IMG/VR virus record: IMGVR_UViG_3300044630_000578
Coordinates: 1-39,506 of that record
From: a virus
Length of the DNA: 39,506 nt
Direction: 5' to 3' (one strand)
Numbering within the stretch: position 1 is the first letter of the stretch; every line of letters starts with the position of its first letter. This document shows, one piece after another, positions 1 through 7,886 of the stretch. A program made the translations under genes and the position numbers. The notes under the pieces were generated by a model. That model saw nothing but the letters and a program-made list of their open reading frames with translations. It was not told where the DNA came from and did no database searches.

Positions 1-416
1 GTACACAAACTTCTACTTACAATCATTGGCTGTTTTATAACGGAAATGGAATTGTTGGAAATATCAACACTTCAGGCTCAGCTACAGCTTATGTAACATC
101 TTCAGACTATCGTTTAAAAGAAAACATTGCACCAATGACAGGTGCTTTAGCTAAAATAACTCAACTTAAACCTGTTACTTATACATGGAAATCTGACGGC
201 ACAGAAAGTCAAGGATTTATTGCCCATGAACTTCAAGCAGTAGTGCCTGATTGCGTAATTGGTGAAAAAGATGCGGTAGATGAAGATGGAAACATTAAAC
301 CACAAGGTGTTGATACATCATTTTTGGTGGCTACTCTTACAGCAGCAATCCAAGAACTCAAAGCAATCGTAGATACACAAGCAATCGAAATCGCTGCATT
401 AAAAGGAACTGAATAA
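1..416 (+). CDS. Tail fibre C-terminal end with S74 intramolecular chaperone (5' partial)
   Basis: The reading frame is open from base 3 with no start codon, so this is the 3' end of a gene entering from the left edge. The segment SSDYRLKENI followed by LKPVTYTW and GFIAHELQAVVPDC is the signature of the peptidase S74 chaperone found at the end of phage tail fibres and spikes. In that family the domain trimerises the fibre and then cuts itself off at the Ser-Asp just before YRLKEN; here that is the second Ser of SSDYRLKEN. The last 30 residues are predicted coiled coil (AAIQELKAIVDTQ). Joined to the fibre frame at the right edge of the window the codon phase matches, giving about 913 residues. 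The next fibre-like gene starts at its last base (TAATG). The family call is strong; the identity of the missing N-terminal part is inferred. Confidence 0.9.
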   Translation, partial: TQTSTYNHWLFYNGNGIVGNINTSGSATAYVTSSDYRLKENIAPMTGALAKITQLKPVTYTWKSDGTESQGFIAHELQAVVPDCVIGEKDAVDEDGNIKPQGVDTSFLVATLTAAIQELKAIVDTQAIEIAALKGTE

Positions 417-1528
417 TGCCCATCACTATTGACGGCTCAAACGGAATAACCCAAGCTGGAGAGTTTAACTCCGATAGCACCTTTGGGTTCAAGAACCGCA
501 TCATCAATGGTGCGATGGTGATTGACCAACGTAATGCTGGTGCTAGTGTGTCTATTGCAGCAGGAGGCAGTCCATTTACCCTTGATAGATTTAGAAGTGA
601 CAATTCAACTGACGGTGCAGTTACAGTTCAAAGAGTAACGGATGCTCCTACAGGGTTTGTTAACTCAATGAAATATACAGTAACCACGGCAGACGCATCT
701 TTGGCTAGCACTCAATATTTGGCATTAAATCATTTTATAGAAGGTTTTAATACCGCAGACTTAATGTGGGGAACGGCAAACGCTAAAACCATTACCATAT
801 CTTTTTGGGTTAAATCATCTATAACTGGCAATTACCCAATAGCATTTGATAATAACGCAGGAACTAGATTTTATATTGAACAATATAGTATCAGCTCTGC
901 AAACACTTGGGAATACAAAACAGTAACCATTGCTGGTGATACAAGCGGAACTTGGCTTACAAATAATGAGCGTGGAGTTAATGTTCGTTGGTGGCTTGGT
1001 TCTGGTACTGGGTGGGAAGGTACTGTAAATTCTTGGCAAACTGGTGCTAAATATACTTTTAGTGGTGCGGCTTCAGTCATCGGCACTCTAAACGCCACAT
1101 GGCAAGTTACTGGTGTGCAATTAGAGGTAGGCTCTACAGCTACTAGCTTTGATTACAGACCTTATGGAACTGAATTGGCTTTGTGTCAGAGATACTTTCA
1201 ACGAATTTCTGGATCAGATATTACTTTAACAGTAGGACAATGTGACTCAACTTCTGGCGTTTATGGCGCACCTGTTTTCTTTGTCCAAGAAATGCGAGCT
1301 ACTCCAACAATAACCTTTCCTGCTGTTGGAAGCTCTGCTGGTCAAGCATCATTTCTTACTGCAACTGGAGGTTACCCAGCAACATTTGGTACTGTTCTCG
1401 CACAATCAGTAAGAACCAATGGCTTTACAATTAGAGGTCTTTCCTTTACATCAGCGTTTACTGCTGGCAATGCTTCTGGTTATTATTTTGCTGGAACAGC
1501 AACAATAACTGTTTCTGCGGAGTTATAA
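416..1528 (+). CDS. Putative tail fibre / receptor-binding protein
   Basis: A 370-residue protein opening with MPITIDGSNGIT and FKNRIINGAMVIDQRNAG, an N-terminal pattern that recurs in phage tail proteins next to S74 fibres. The middle has a jelly-roll-like, Trp- and Thr-rich stretch (ITISFWVKSS, then GTWLTNNERGVNVRWWLGSG) and the motif TWQVTGVQLEVGSTATSFDYRP, which suggests a carbohydrate-binding beta-sandwich such as a concanavalin-like fold. The C-terminal third is Thr/Gly/Ala rich, as in fibre tips. The start overlaps the stop of the S74 fibre by one base, so translation is probably coupled. By position and composition it is a second fibre or tip protein; binding to host surface glycan is inferred. 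No catalytic motif is seen. Confidence 0.7.
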   Translation: MPITIDGSNGITQAGEFNSDSTFGFKNRIINGAMVIDQRNAGASVSIAAGGSPFTLDRFRSDNSTDGAVTVQRVTDAPTGFVNSMKYTVTTADASLASTQYLALNHFIEGFNTADLMWGTANAKTITISFWVKSSITGNYPIAFDNNAGTRFYIEQYSISSANTWEYKTVTIAGDTSGTWLTNNERGVNVRWWLGSGTGWEGTVNSWQTGAKYTFSGAASVIGTLNATWQVTGVQLEVGSTATSFDYRPYGTELALCQRYFQRISGSDITLTVGQCDSTSGVYGAPVFFVQEMRATPTITFPAVGSSAGQASFLTATGGYPATFGTVLAQSVRTNGFTIRGLSFTSAFTAGNASGYYFAGTATITVSAEL

Positions 1529-1529
1529 A

Positions 1530-1748
1530 ATGTATAAATTATTACCAAAAATACAGACACCAAGCGGATTAGTAGATGCTAATGTTATTTTGCGTATTGC
1601 AGACAACGCATTTATACCATTCGACCTTCAAAATACTGATTTTGCTAACTTCAAAAAAGAAGTCTTAGCTGGTGCAGAACTGCAAGATGCCGATGAAAAT
1701 GTGATGACACAAGAACAAGCTAATGAATTTATTAACACTTTACCTTAA
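1530..1748 (+). CDS. Small acidic protein of the fibre region, unknown function
   Basis: A 72-residue protein starting two bases after the preceding fibre gene, with no room for its own promoter. It is acidic in its second half (GAELQDADENVMTQEQANEFINTLP) and has no membrane segment or metal motif. Short proteins in this place after fibre genes can be fibre assembly factors, but nothing in the sequence shows that role. I do not recognise the family. Confidence 0.65.
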   Translation: MYKLLPKIQTPSGLVDANVILRIADNAFIPFDLQNTDFANFKKEVLAGAELQDADENVMTQEQANEFINTLP

Positions 1749-1757
1749 AATAATATT

Positions 1758-1964
1758 ATGTCAAACATCGATCCAATAGAATATGGTAAATTAGTTCACG
1801 CTGTAGAGAACTTAGAATCCAAAGTAAGTGCAATGGAGTACGACATCAAGAAACTCGTAGCAATGGCTGAGAGGTCTAAAGGCTCTTTGTGGGCTATTAT
1901 GGGAGCTGCCTCAGTCTTTGGTGGTTTTGTAACTTGGATGGCTGACTTGGTGTTTAGAAAATGA
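1758..1964 (+). CDS. Small coiled-coil membrane protein, possibly holin or XhlA-like
   Basis: A 68-residue protein: residues about 8-40 form a likely amphipathic coiled coil (GKLVHAVENLESKVSAMEYDIKKLV), followed by one hydrophobic segment (SLWAIMGAASVFGGFVTWMADLVF) and a short basic tail (RK). This layout resembles the XhlA-type hemolysin/holin accessory proteins and similar small membrane proteins of phages. It lies far from the holin and endolysin at 12.5-13.3 kb, so it could be a second lysis protein or a membrane protein acting early after adsorption. The next gene starts within its stop codon region (ATGA). Confidence 0.6.
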   Translation: MSNIDPIEYGKLVHAVENLESKVSAMEYDIKKLVAMAERSKGSLWAIMGAASVFGGFVTWMADLVFRK

Positions 1965-2311
1965 GTATTATACATTCTATAGGAAAGAATTTAACAGCGA
2001 ATACGCTGACTACTCTCTTTACTGTTCCTACTCGTAACTTAGCAAAGTGTGTTAATATCCTAGTAAGTAATCACAGTACTTCTGCTAAACATATTACTGT
2101 ATATTGGTATGATGCTAGTGCCAACGTATCAATAGAGGTCTTGTTTGAATATAACTTAACAGCTAAAGCTTATTTAATACTAGATAATGGTTTCTATTTT
2201 ATGATGGATGAGAAAGACGAACTTAGAGCTATCTCACAAACAGGTTCAACCACCACAATTATAGCATCGTTTGAGATAGAGCAACGCAGTACCGTACAAC
2301 AGTTTTCATAA
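1961..2311 (+). CDS. Hypothetical protein, probably beta-rich virion accessory
   Basis: A 116-residue protein overlapping the previous gene by four bases (ATGA). Alternating hydrophobic and Thr/Ser residues (HITVYWYDASANVSIEVLFEYNLTAKAYLILDNGFYFMM) suggest a small beta-sandwich, and there is no signal peptide or catalytic motif. Proteins with similar layout, about 110 residues and ending in a run of ordered beta strands, occur among tail accessory genes. Its place between fibre and tail-tube genes supports a structural role, but the family is not recognised. Confidence 0.55.
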   Translation: MSIIHSIGKNLTANTLTTLFTVPTRNLAKCVNILVSNHSTSAKHITVYWYDASANVSIEVLFEYNLTAKAYLILDNGFYFMMDEKDELRAISQTGSTTTIIASFEIEQRSTVQQFS

Positions 2312-2320
2312 GGAATAATA

Positions 2321-2461
2321 ATGCCACTCGCTAAAGGTAAGTCACAAAAGACAATCAGTAAGAACATTTCTAAGATGGTCAAAGAAGGAAGACCACAGAA
2401 GCAAGCAGTCGCAATCGCATTATCAACCGCTAAAGTAGCTAAACCCAAGAAAAGGAAATAA
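2321..2461 (+). CDS. Tiny lysine-rich protein, DUF6496-like
   Basis: A 46-residue ORF ([19 protein letters not shown] at the start, then [17 protein letters not shown]) preceded by an AGGA ribosome site. The [12 protein letters not shown] core resembles short phage proteins grouped as DUF6496. It is strongly basic, with about 12 lysines and one arginine. It is the first of four tightly packed basic ORFs. The family likeness is from memory and of medium certainty; no biochemical function is known to me. Confidence 0.65.
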   Translation: MPLAKGKSQKTISKNISKMVKEGRPQKQAVAIALSTAKVAKPKKRK

Positions 2462-2462
2462 T

Positions 2463-2597
2463 ATGCCAATGGTCAAAGAGAAGAAGTTCCCTTATACAAC
2501 TAAGGGTAAGAAGCAAGCTAAGCAGTATGCTAAGAAGACTGGTGCTAAAGTAGTTGCTAAGCCTATGAAGAAGATGGGAGCTATGCGTGGCTACTAA
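2463..2597 (+). CDS. Tiny lysine-rich protein, unknown function
   Basis: A 44-residue ORF with its start codon one base after the preceding stop. It is almost entirely Lys, Ala, Gly and Met (KKQAKQYAKKTGAKVVAKP, ending KKMGAMRGY), giving a very high isoelectric point. There is no membrane segment. It overlaps the next ORF by 11 bases. The packed arrangement and the conserved basic character of all four neighbours support it as a real gene; binding to nucleic acid is only a guess from charge. Confidence 0.6.
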   Translation: MPMVKEKKFPYTTKGKKQAKQYAKKTGAKVVAKPMKKMGAMRGY

Positions 2598-2739
2598 GCC
2601 TGGCTTGTATGCCAATATCGCAGCTAAGCGTCGTCGTATCGCTGCGGGATCTGGCGAGAAGATGCGTAAGGTAGGGGCTAAGGGTGCTCCTACTGCTAAA
2701 CAATTTAAGGAAGCTGCTAAGACAGCTAAGAAGAAATAA
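2587..2739 (+). CDS. Tiny basic protein with GTG start
   Basis: A 50-residue ORF read from GTG at 2587, inside the end of the previous gene. The sequence (V/M)ATKPGLYANIAAKRRR then AAGSGEKMRKVGAKGAPTA matches a pattern I know from many aquatic phages (KKGLYANIHAKRKRIAAGSGEKMR), which supports the GTG start. It is strongly basic. Its stop overlaps the next start (TAATG). No function is assigned. Confidence 0.65.
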   Translation: MATKPGLYANIAAKRRRIAAGSGEKMRKVGAKGAPTAKQFKEAAKTAKKK

Positions 2740-2984
2740 TGGTTAAGAAAGTCTATCAGAATCCTGAAGGTGGTTTAAACGCTAAAGGAAGGGCTTACTT
2801 CAACAAGAAGACAGGATCTAACCTTAAGCCTCCAGTTTCTGCTAAAGAGGCTGCAAAGTCCCCTAAAGCAGCAGGAAGACGTAAGAGCTTCTGTGCTCGT
2901 ATGAGTGGTGTAAAAGGGGCTATGAAAGACGAGAAAGGCAGACCTACCCGCAAAGCCTTGGCATTAAAGAAGTGGGACTGCTAA
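2739..2984 (+). CDS. Small basic protein, DUF6321-like
   Basis: An 81-residue protein with NPEGGLNAKGRAYFNKKTGSNLKPP at the N-terminus and AAGRRKSFCARMSGVKGAM followed by PTRKALALKKWDC at the end. This matches the phage domain I recall as DUF6321: the GLN.KGR.YFNKKTGSNLK block and the RRKSFCARM block are its hallmarks. Two conserved cysteines (in SFCARM and at the C-terminus) might bind metal or form a disulfide. It closes the basic cluster, and a strong promoter follows nine bases after its stop. Confidence 0.75.
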   Translation: MVKKVYQNPEGGLNAKGRAYFNKKTGSNLKPPVSAKEAAKSPKAAGRRKSFCARMSGVKGAMKDEKGRPTRKALALKKWDC

Positions 2985-2992
2985 GTAGGGTA

Positions 2993-3021
2993 TTGACTTT
3001 TAATCAATTTTATGGTATAAT
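2993..3021 (+). promoter_or_regulatory. Sigma70 promoter for the tail and lysis genes
   Basis: TTGACT at 2993-2998, a 17-base spacer ending TATGG, and TATAAT at 3016-3021 form a near-consensus host promoter with an extended -10. The same spacer end and -10 recur at 29717 and 34673. Transcription would begin at about 3028-3030, which is at the start codon of the next gene. Confidence 0.85.
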
Positions 3022-3029
3022 ATAGAGAT

Positions 3030-3677
3030 ATGAACTACATTCAACTAGTAAATGACGTACTTATACGGCTTCGTGAGCCTGAGGCTTCCTCGGTCTCTGA
3101 TAATGCCTATGTAAAATTGATTGCTAGGTATGTCAATGACTCTAAGAGGGTCGTAGAAGACTCCTACAACTGGAATGCTTTGTCTGAAACTCTTAGTGCT
3201 ACCACTACAGCCGATGTGTTTAACTATGTCTTAGTAGGCTCAGGACAAAGATTCAGGGTTATCGATGTTATTAACGATACTCAGAATGCTTTCGTAGAAT
3301 TAGCCTCTACCAGGTGGATGAATCAGCAGTTCTTAATGACTACTCCTCAGAAGGGGTCTCCTGCGTACTATAACTTTAACGGTACTAACTCCAACGGAGA
3401 TACTCAGGTAGACTTATATCCTATTCCTAACGGTGCTTATAACCTTCGTTTTAACATTATCAAACCACAAGTACCCTTAGCAGTTAACGCTGATATACTC
3501 CTAGTACCTGAAGAGCCTGTCATCTTGGGTGCTCTTGCAAGGGCTCAGGCAGAGCGTGGTGAGGACGGAGGAGTCCAGGCTGGGGAGACATATCAATTAA
3601 TGAAACAGAGCTTAGCAGACGCTATAGCACTTGAATCAGGACGGTATTTAGAAGAACAAGAGTGGGTCTGGAACTAA
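3030..3677 (+). CDS. Head-tail adaptor / tail tubular protein A-like
   Basis: A 215-residue protein starting MNYIQLVNDVLIRLREPE, with a helical first 45 residues (YVKLIARYVNDSKRVVEDSYNWNAL) and a mixed region with RFRVIDVIND and LYPIPNGAYNLRF. This arrangement and length fit the tail tubular A / adaptor proteins of T7-like and related podoviruses (T7 gp11 is about 196 residues), which form the ring below the portal. It is followed directly by a B-type tail protein, the same order as in T7. The promoter at 2993-3021 places the likely transcript start at its own ATG. It overlaps the next gene by one base (TAATG). Confidence 0.75.
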   Translation: MNYIQLVNDVLIRLREPEASSVSDNAYVKLIARYVNDSKRVVEDSYNWNALSETLSATTTADVFNYVLVGSGQRFRVIDVINDTQNAFVELASTRWMNQQFLMTTPQKGSPAYYNFNGTNSNGDTQVDLYPIPNGAYNLRFNIIKPQVPLAVNADILLVPEEPVILGALARAQAERGEDGGVQAGETYQLMKQSLADAIALESGRYLEEQEWVWN

Positions 3678-5329
3678 TGGCTAGTCCACTACAAACAGCT
3701 TCAGTAGCAGCTCCTGGGTTCTACGGATTAAACACTCAAGAGAGTAGTGTTACATTGTCTTCAGGGTATGCTCTGAAGGCACAGAACTGTGTGATTGATA
3801 AGTATGGTCGTATCGGTGCTCGTCGTGGATGGACACCTGTTAATACTACTATCAATGCAGATTTAACATCTAGCAATCCAGTAGAGTTTATCTTTGAGGT
3901 AGTCACTGGCGGTGGTACTGAAGTACTTAGTGCTGGTAATAATAAGTTATTCGTAGGCACAACTACGATGACTACTAAGACAGTACGCAATACGACTAAT
4001 AGTGGCGATGCGACATATACGATTACTGCTAATAACTGGCAAGGTGCTGCTCTATCATACGGTGATGTAAATGACTTTCAGCCTCATGTTTATTTAGCAC
4101 AGGCTAATCATCCGATGCTAGTGTGGCATGAGTTACCTGTTTCTGGTAATCCTTTTGGATCTCACGATAGTGGTACTTTTGGTTTCCAACGAGTAGGCGA
4201 CGCAGCTAAACTACCATCTAATCACAACACAGCATCGTTTATGCCTAGTTGGGTTATATCTGCTTACGGTAGGGTTTGGTGCGGTGGCATCAGTGGAGAT
4301 ACACAGACTGTCTACTTTAGTAACTTATTAGAAGGCTCTGACTTCTTAGATGGTTCTGCTGGTTATATTAATTTAGAAGAGGTATTACCTAACGGAGACC
4401 CTGTAGTTGCTGCAGCAGCACATAATGGATATATTATATTCTTTGGTAAAAAGAACACAGCAATCTACGCTAATCCTCTAGATACTGCTTCATTAACCTT
4501 AGTAGAAATATTAAACAACGTAGGATGTATTGCTCGTGATTCAGTTCAGAGCTTAGGTACAGACGTTATATTCTTATCTGACGCAGGAGTTCGTAGTCTA
4601 CAGCGAGTCATCCAAGAGAAGTCACTACCAATGCGTGATATCTCGAAGAATGTTCGTGATGACTTAATGGCAGCAGTCGCTTCTGAGACAGACCTAACTA
4701 AGATTAAGAGTATCTATTTTGAACGTGATGCTATTTATTTATTAACGCTTCCAACTACTAAGTTTGTATATTGCTTTGACACTAGGGCTGCACTACAAGA
4801 TGGTGCTATGCGTGTAACTATTTGGGATAGTATTGAGCCTAAGGCTTTCTGCGTAACACAAGATAGAAATTTATTTATAGGTAAACCTGGTTACATTGGT
4901 AAATACTTCGGACATGCTGATAACACTACTTCATATCGTTTACAGTACTATACTAACTACTTTGATTTTGATGCTTCTACTTCATTAAAGTTATTAAAGA
5001 AGATTGGCTGGGTATTGATTGGCGGTACTAACCAGTCAGTAGCGATTAAGTGGGGCTTTGATTATAGCGAAGGCTATCAAGCTACTACTTATATATTAGA
5101 CACTGCTGTAGTATATGAGTATAATAACTCTACTGTTGATAGCATACCAGGATCTACAGAGTATAACATTGCTGAATATACCTCAGGTATTGTTTTAGAT
5201 CGCTTCTCTATTAATGCTGGTGGTCAAGGAACTATACTTCAACTAGGCTTAGAAGCAGATATTAATGGTAATCCTCTGTCTATTCAGAAGATTGACGTAG
5301 GAATTAAAAAAGGAAAGACTTTAGTCTAA
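3677..5329 (+). CDS. Tail tubular protein B-like / tail hub protein
   Basis: A 550-residue protein. I start it at ATG 3677, which overlaps the previous stop (TAATG), rather than at GTG 3662, because the conserved-looking text begins MASPLQTASVAAPGFYGLNTQ. It contains CVIDKYGRIGARRGW near residue 45 and repeated beta-rich segments (GRVWCGGISGDTQTVYFSN, then IIFFGKKNTAIYAN) suggestive of a beta-propeller-like body. This matches the second tail tube component of podoviruses (T7 gp12-like, or P22 gp10-like stabilisation protein), forming the nozzle that carries fibres. Position directly after the adaptor supports this. Which of the two families it joins cannot be decided by eye. Confidence 0.75.
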   Translation: MASPLQTASVAAPGFYGLNTQESSVTLSSGYALKAQNCVIDKYGRIGARRGWTPVNTTINADLTSSNPVEFIFEVVTGGGTEVLSAGNNKLFVGTTTMTTKTVRNTTNSGDATYTITANNWQGAALSYGDVNDFQPHVYLAQANHPMLVWHELPVSGNPFGSHDSGTFGFQRVGDAAKLPSNHNTASFMPSWVISAYGRVWCGGISGDTQTVYFSNLLEGSDFLDGSAGYINLEEVLPNGDPVVAAAAHNGYIIFFGKKNTAIYANPLDTASLTLVEILNNVGCIARDSVQSLGTDVIFLSDAGVRSLQRVIQEKSLPMRDISKNVRDDLMAAVASETDLTKIKSIYFERDAIYLLTLPTTKFVYCFDTRAALQDGAMRVTIWDSIEPKAFCVTQDRNLFIGKPGYIGKYFGHADNTTSYRLQYYTNYFDFDASTSLKLLKKIGWVLIGGTNQSVAIKWGFDYSEGYQATTYILDTAVVYEYNNSTVDSIPGSTEYNIAEYTSGIVLDRFSINAGGQGTILQLGLEADINGNPLSIQKIDVGIKKGKTLV

Positions 5330-5338
5330 GGAACTAAT

Positions 5339-6205
5339 ATGAGTAATTATACAAAAGCAACAAACTTTACAGCTAAGGACGGATTACCTACTGGTAACTC
5401 AGGTAAGATTGTTAAAGGTGCTGAGATTGATACCGAGTTAACTGCGGTAGCATCTGCTATTTCTTCTAAGGCTGACTTAAATAGTCCTGCTTTAACAGGA
5501 ACTCCTACAGCTCCTACGGCAACTGCTGCTACAAACACAACACAACTAGCTACTACTGCGTTTACGCAAGCTGCCCTTTCTGCGTTAATTCCTACTGGTA
5601 TTATTACTTTATGGTCTGGTTCTGTTGCTACGATTCCCTCGGGATGGGCACTGTGTAACGGTTCTAGCGGAACACCAGACCTACGCAATCGGTTTGTTGT
5701 TGGTGCTGGTTCAACTTATTCTGTTGATGCTACTGGCGGATCAGCTACAAGCACTTTAACATCAAACGAATTACCTGCACATACTCATGTGATCACAACG
5801 ACTGGTACAGCTACTTCTGAGAATGCACATAGCCACACATTCAGTGGAACAACTTCTGGACAAAGCCAGAGCCACACCCACACAGCAACTGTATCAGATC
5901 CAGGACATACTCACGCATCTCCAAAAAATGCAGCCCCTAATGGCGGAGGAGCTGGAATCTGTATGGCTGGAGCTGCTTCTGGAAACTCTCCTGGCTATGA
6001 TACTTTATCGGCATTTACTGGTATTAGTGTTACTAACGGAAACGCATCGGAAGATCATACACATACCTATAGTGGAACTACTTCAACTACCGCAGCACAT
6101 ACGCATACTTTGTCGTTGACTTCTACTGCAGCAAGTACTGGCAGCGGTGCTTCGTTTACGAACTTGCCTCCGTATTATGCATTGGCTTATATTATGAAAC
6201 TATAA
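5339..6205 (+). CDS. Tail collar / needle fibre with six HxH metal motifs
   Basis: A 288-residue fibre protein. Residues 20-80 are a helical and Thr/Ala-rich linker. Residues 85-125 (IPTGIITLWSGS, IPSGWALCNGS, TPDLRNRFVVGAG) form a phage tail collar domain. After it come six HxH motifs at residues 148, 164, 179, 190, 240 and 254, and the chain ends with NLPPYYALAYIMKL, typical of this family. In the T4 long-fibre tip (gp37), HxH motifs from three chains each hold one iron ion along a needle; a similar metal-threaded needle is inferred here. It follows the tail tube protein after nine bases and overlaps the next gene by one base. Confidence 0.85.
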   Translation: MSNYTKATNFTAKDGLPTGNSGKIVKGAEIDTELTAVASAISSKADLNSPALTGTPTAPTATAATNTTQLATTAFTQAALSALIPTGIITLWSGSVATIPSGWALCNGSSGTPDLRNRFVVGAGSTYSVDATGGSATSTLTSNELPAHTHVITTTGTATSENAHSHTFSGTTSGQSQSHTHTATVSDPGHTHASPKNAAPNGGGAGICMAGAASGNSPGYDTLSAFTGISVTNGNASEDHTHTYSGTTSTTAAHTHTLSLTSTAASTGSGASFTNLPPYYALAYIMKL

Positions 6206-6501
6206 TGAAAATACCTGTAGTCTTAAGAGACGACTACATAATGTACTTAGAACTATACGACGCAGCGTTGTGGTTTCATACAGATGTACATAAGTGGTCG
6301 CAGGAAATAAAAAAGAAGTACGTAGAAGATTTAAACTTAGTACAGTATCTAACTAATGTTCCTCTGTTAGCATTAGTAGAAGTAGAAGACACTAAGCTTG
6401 CTAAGTTTGGTAGACTAACAGGATGGAATATTTTAAAACACATAGAAGTAAATCAAAAGAAATACGACATATACTTTAGGAGCAAACCATGGGTAGTATA
6501 G
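6205..6501 (+). CDS. Small conserved-looking phage protein, unknown function
   Basis: A 98-residue protein whose ATG overlaps the stop of the collar gene (TAATG). It opens MKIPVVLRDDYIMYLELYDAALWFHTDVHKWS and contains KLAKFGRLTGWNILKHIEV. The FGRLTGW block and nearby residues slightly resemble the end of small acetyltransferase-like phage proteins placed beside internal virion genes (as T7 gp13), but I see no acetyl-CoA binding loop. It overlaps the following internal virion gene by 13 bases. A role in virion assembly is inferred from place only. Confidence 0.65.
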   Translation: MKIPVVLRDDYIMYLELYDAALWFHTDVHKWSQEIKKKYVEDLNLVQYLTNVPLLALVEVEDTKLAKFGRLTGWNILKHIEVNQKKYDIYFRSKPWVV

Positions 6502-7874
6502 TTAGTTCAGTATTAGATCCTTTTACAGGGGCTAGCGGGGTACGAAAAGCAGGAGAACAAGCTGCAGCACAACAGCGAGAAGCTGGAGTAAACGCTGCTA
6601 ATATCTCTGCATTCCGTCCTGTAGGCATGACTACTAGGTTTGGTACTTCTCAATTCACTCGTGAGATAGATCCTCGTACTGGTGTTCCTTATATTTCAGG
6701 AGCGTCTTATGCACCTGCTGCAGAATTATCAGATCTTCAGAATCGTTTATTTGGAAGATTTGGAGGAGCTCTTAGCCTAGCAGAACAACAGCAATTAGCT
6801 GCTTCGCCTTTGTCTGGAGGTGCTCAAAGATTGTTTGGAATAGGTGAGTCTTTACTTCCTTCTTCAACAGAACGTGCTCCGTCTGCGGAGGCTTTAAGCT
6901 TAGCTAATCAATATCGTCAGGCTGCTGCTGGGCTTGCTCCTACAAGTTATACTTCAGCTGCTGCTCCTGAGGCAATGAGCTACGCTAATCAACTTAGAAG
7001 TTTAGCTGGTCAAGTAACTCCTACGTCATATGATCCTACGGCTGCTGCTCAGCAATACTTTCAACAACAACAATCATTATTACAGCCTTCTAGAGAAGCT
7101 CAGCTTTCAGGCATTCAGAGTGGTTTATTTGCTCGTGGTCGTGGTGGTTTAGGAGTTCGCACAGGCACAGGAGGTGCTCCTACATCTCCTGAGTTACAAG
7201 CATATTATAATGCATTAGCTCAGCAAGATGCTCAGATAGCTGCTCAGTCTACAGATGTAGCTCGTTCTCGTTTAGCTCAAGACATTGGTTTAGGTACTCA
7301 GCTGGGCGGTCAAGCACTAGCAACACAAACTCAAGCAGAACAACTTGCTCGTCAGAACATGTTGCAAAACTTAGGAGCAAGTTTAGGGTTTTCTCAACAA
7401 GCTTATGGAACTACAACAAGTGCAGAAGACCTAGCTCGTCAACGCTTCATGCAAGACATTGGGGTAGGCTCTGGATTGTTTGGTACTGCTGGTTCATTAT
7501 TAGGTCAGCAAGCTGGGTTAGTTAGTGGTTCTTATTCACCATTACAAACTCAATTAGGTTTATCAGGTCAAGTAGAACAACTAAGTCAGATGCCTTATCA
7601 ATTAGGATTACAATTAGGTGCAGCTCAGCAGCCTGGTCAATCTGCAGGTGCTCAGAGTTACTTTGGAGGTATGATGCAAGGTGCTCAGACACAGTATGGT
7701 TCTGCACTACAAGCCCAGCAGATGAACAATCAGTTCCTGTCTAGCTTGATTGGTGCTGGTGCTATGGCTTACGGTGGAGGTGGTAGTGGAGGCATGATGA
7801 ACATGCCAGTAAATACTTCAGGATATAGTACAGGTATGGGTGGCTTTGGTGGCAACCCTGCATTTAGACTTTAA
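6489..7874 (+). CDS. Gln/Ala-rich internal virion protein
   Basis: A 461-residue protein. It starts MGSIVSSVLDPFTGASGVRKAGEQAAAQQREAG, then has long Gln-, Ala- and Leu-rich helical stretches (QQYFQQQQSLLQPSREAQ; AQQDAQIAAQSTD; QTQAEQLARQNM) and ends in a Gly/Met-rich tail (YGGGGSGGMMNMP). There is no enzyme motif. This composition and its place before two further virion proteins fit the internal core or ejection proteins of podoviruses (T7 gp14-like role), which leave the capsid with the DNA and cross the envelope. Repeats of AQQD.. and L.Q.. type make exact homology hard to judge. Confidence 0.7.
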   Translation: MGSIVSSVLDPFTGASGVRKAGEQAAAQQREAGVNAANISAFRPVGMTTRFGTSQFTREIDPRTGVPYISGASYAPAAELSDLQNRLFGRFGGALSLAEQQQLAASPLSGGAQRLFGIGESLLPSSTERAPSAEALSLANQYRQAAAGLAPTSYTSAAAPEAMSYANQLRSLAGQVTPTSYDPTAAAQQYFQQQQSLLQPSREAQLSGIQSGLFARGRGGLGVRTGTGGAPTSPELQAYYNALAQQDAQIAAQSTDVARSRLAQDIGLGTQLGGQALATQTQAEQLARQNMLQNLGASLGFSQQAYGTTTSAEDLARQRFMQDIGVGSGLFGTAGSLLGQQAGLVSGSYSPLQTQLGLSGQVEQLSQMPYQLGLQLGAAQQPGQSAGAQSYFGGMMQGAQTQYGSALQAQQMNNQFLSSLIGAGAMAYGGGGSGGMMNMPVNTSGYSTGMGGFGGNPAFRL

Positions 7875-7886
7875 TAAGGAATAGTT

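Noticed and set aside
3662-3676. GTG start five codons upstream for the tail tubular B-like gene
   Set aside because: ATG at 3677 overlaps the upstream stop in the TAATG style used all over the genome, and the text after it looks like the real N-terminus.
5823-6119. A 98-residue frame inside the collar gene
   Set aside because: It overlaps the HxH region of a clear collar protein in another frame and has no ribosome site or protein-like composition.
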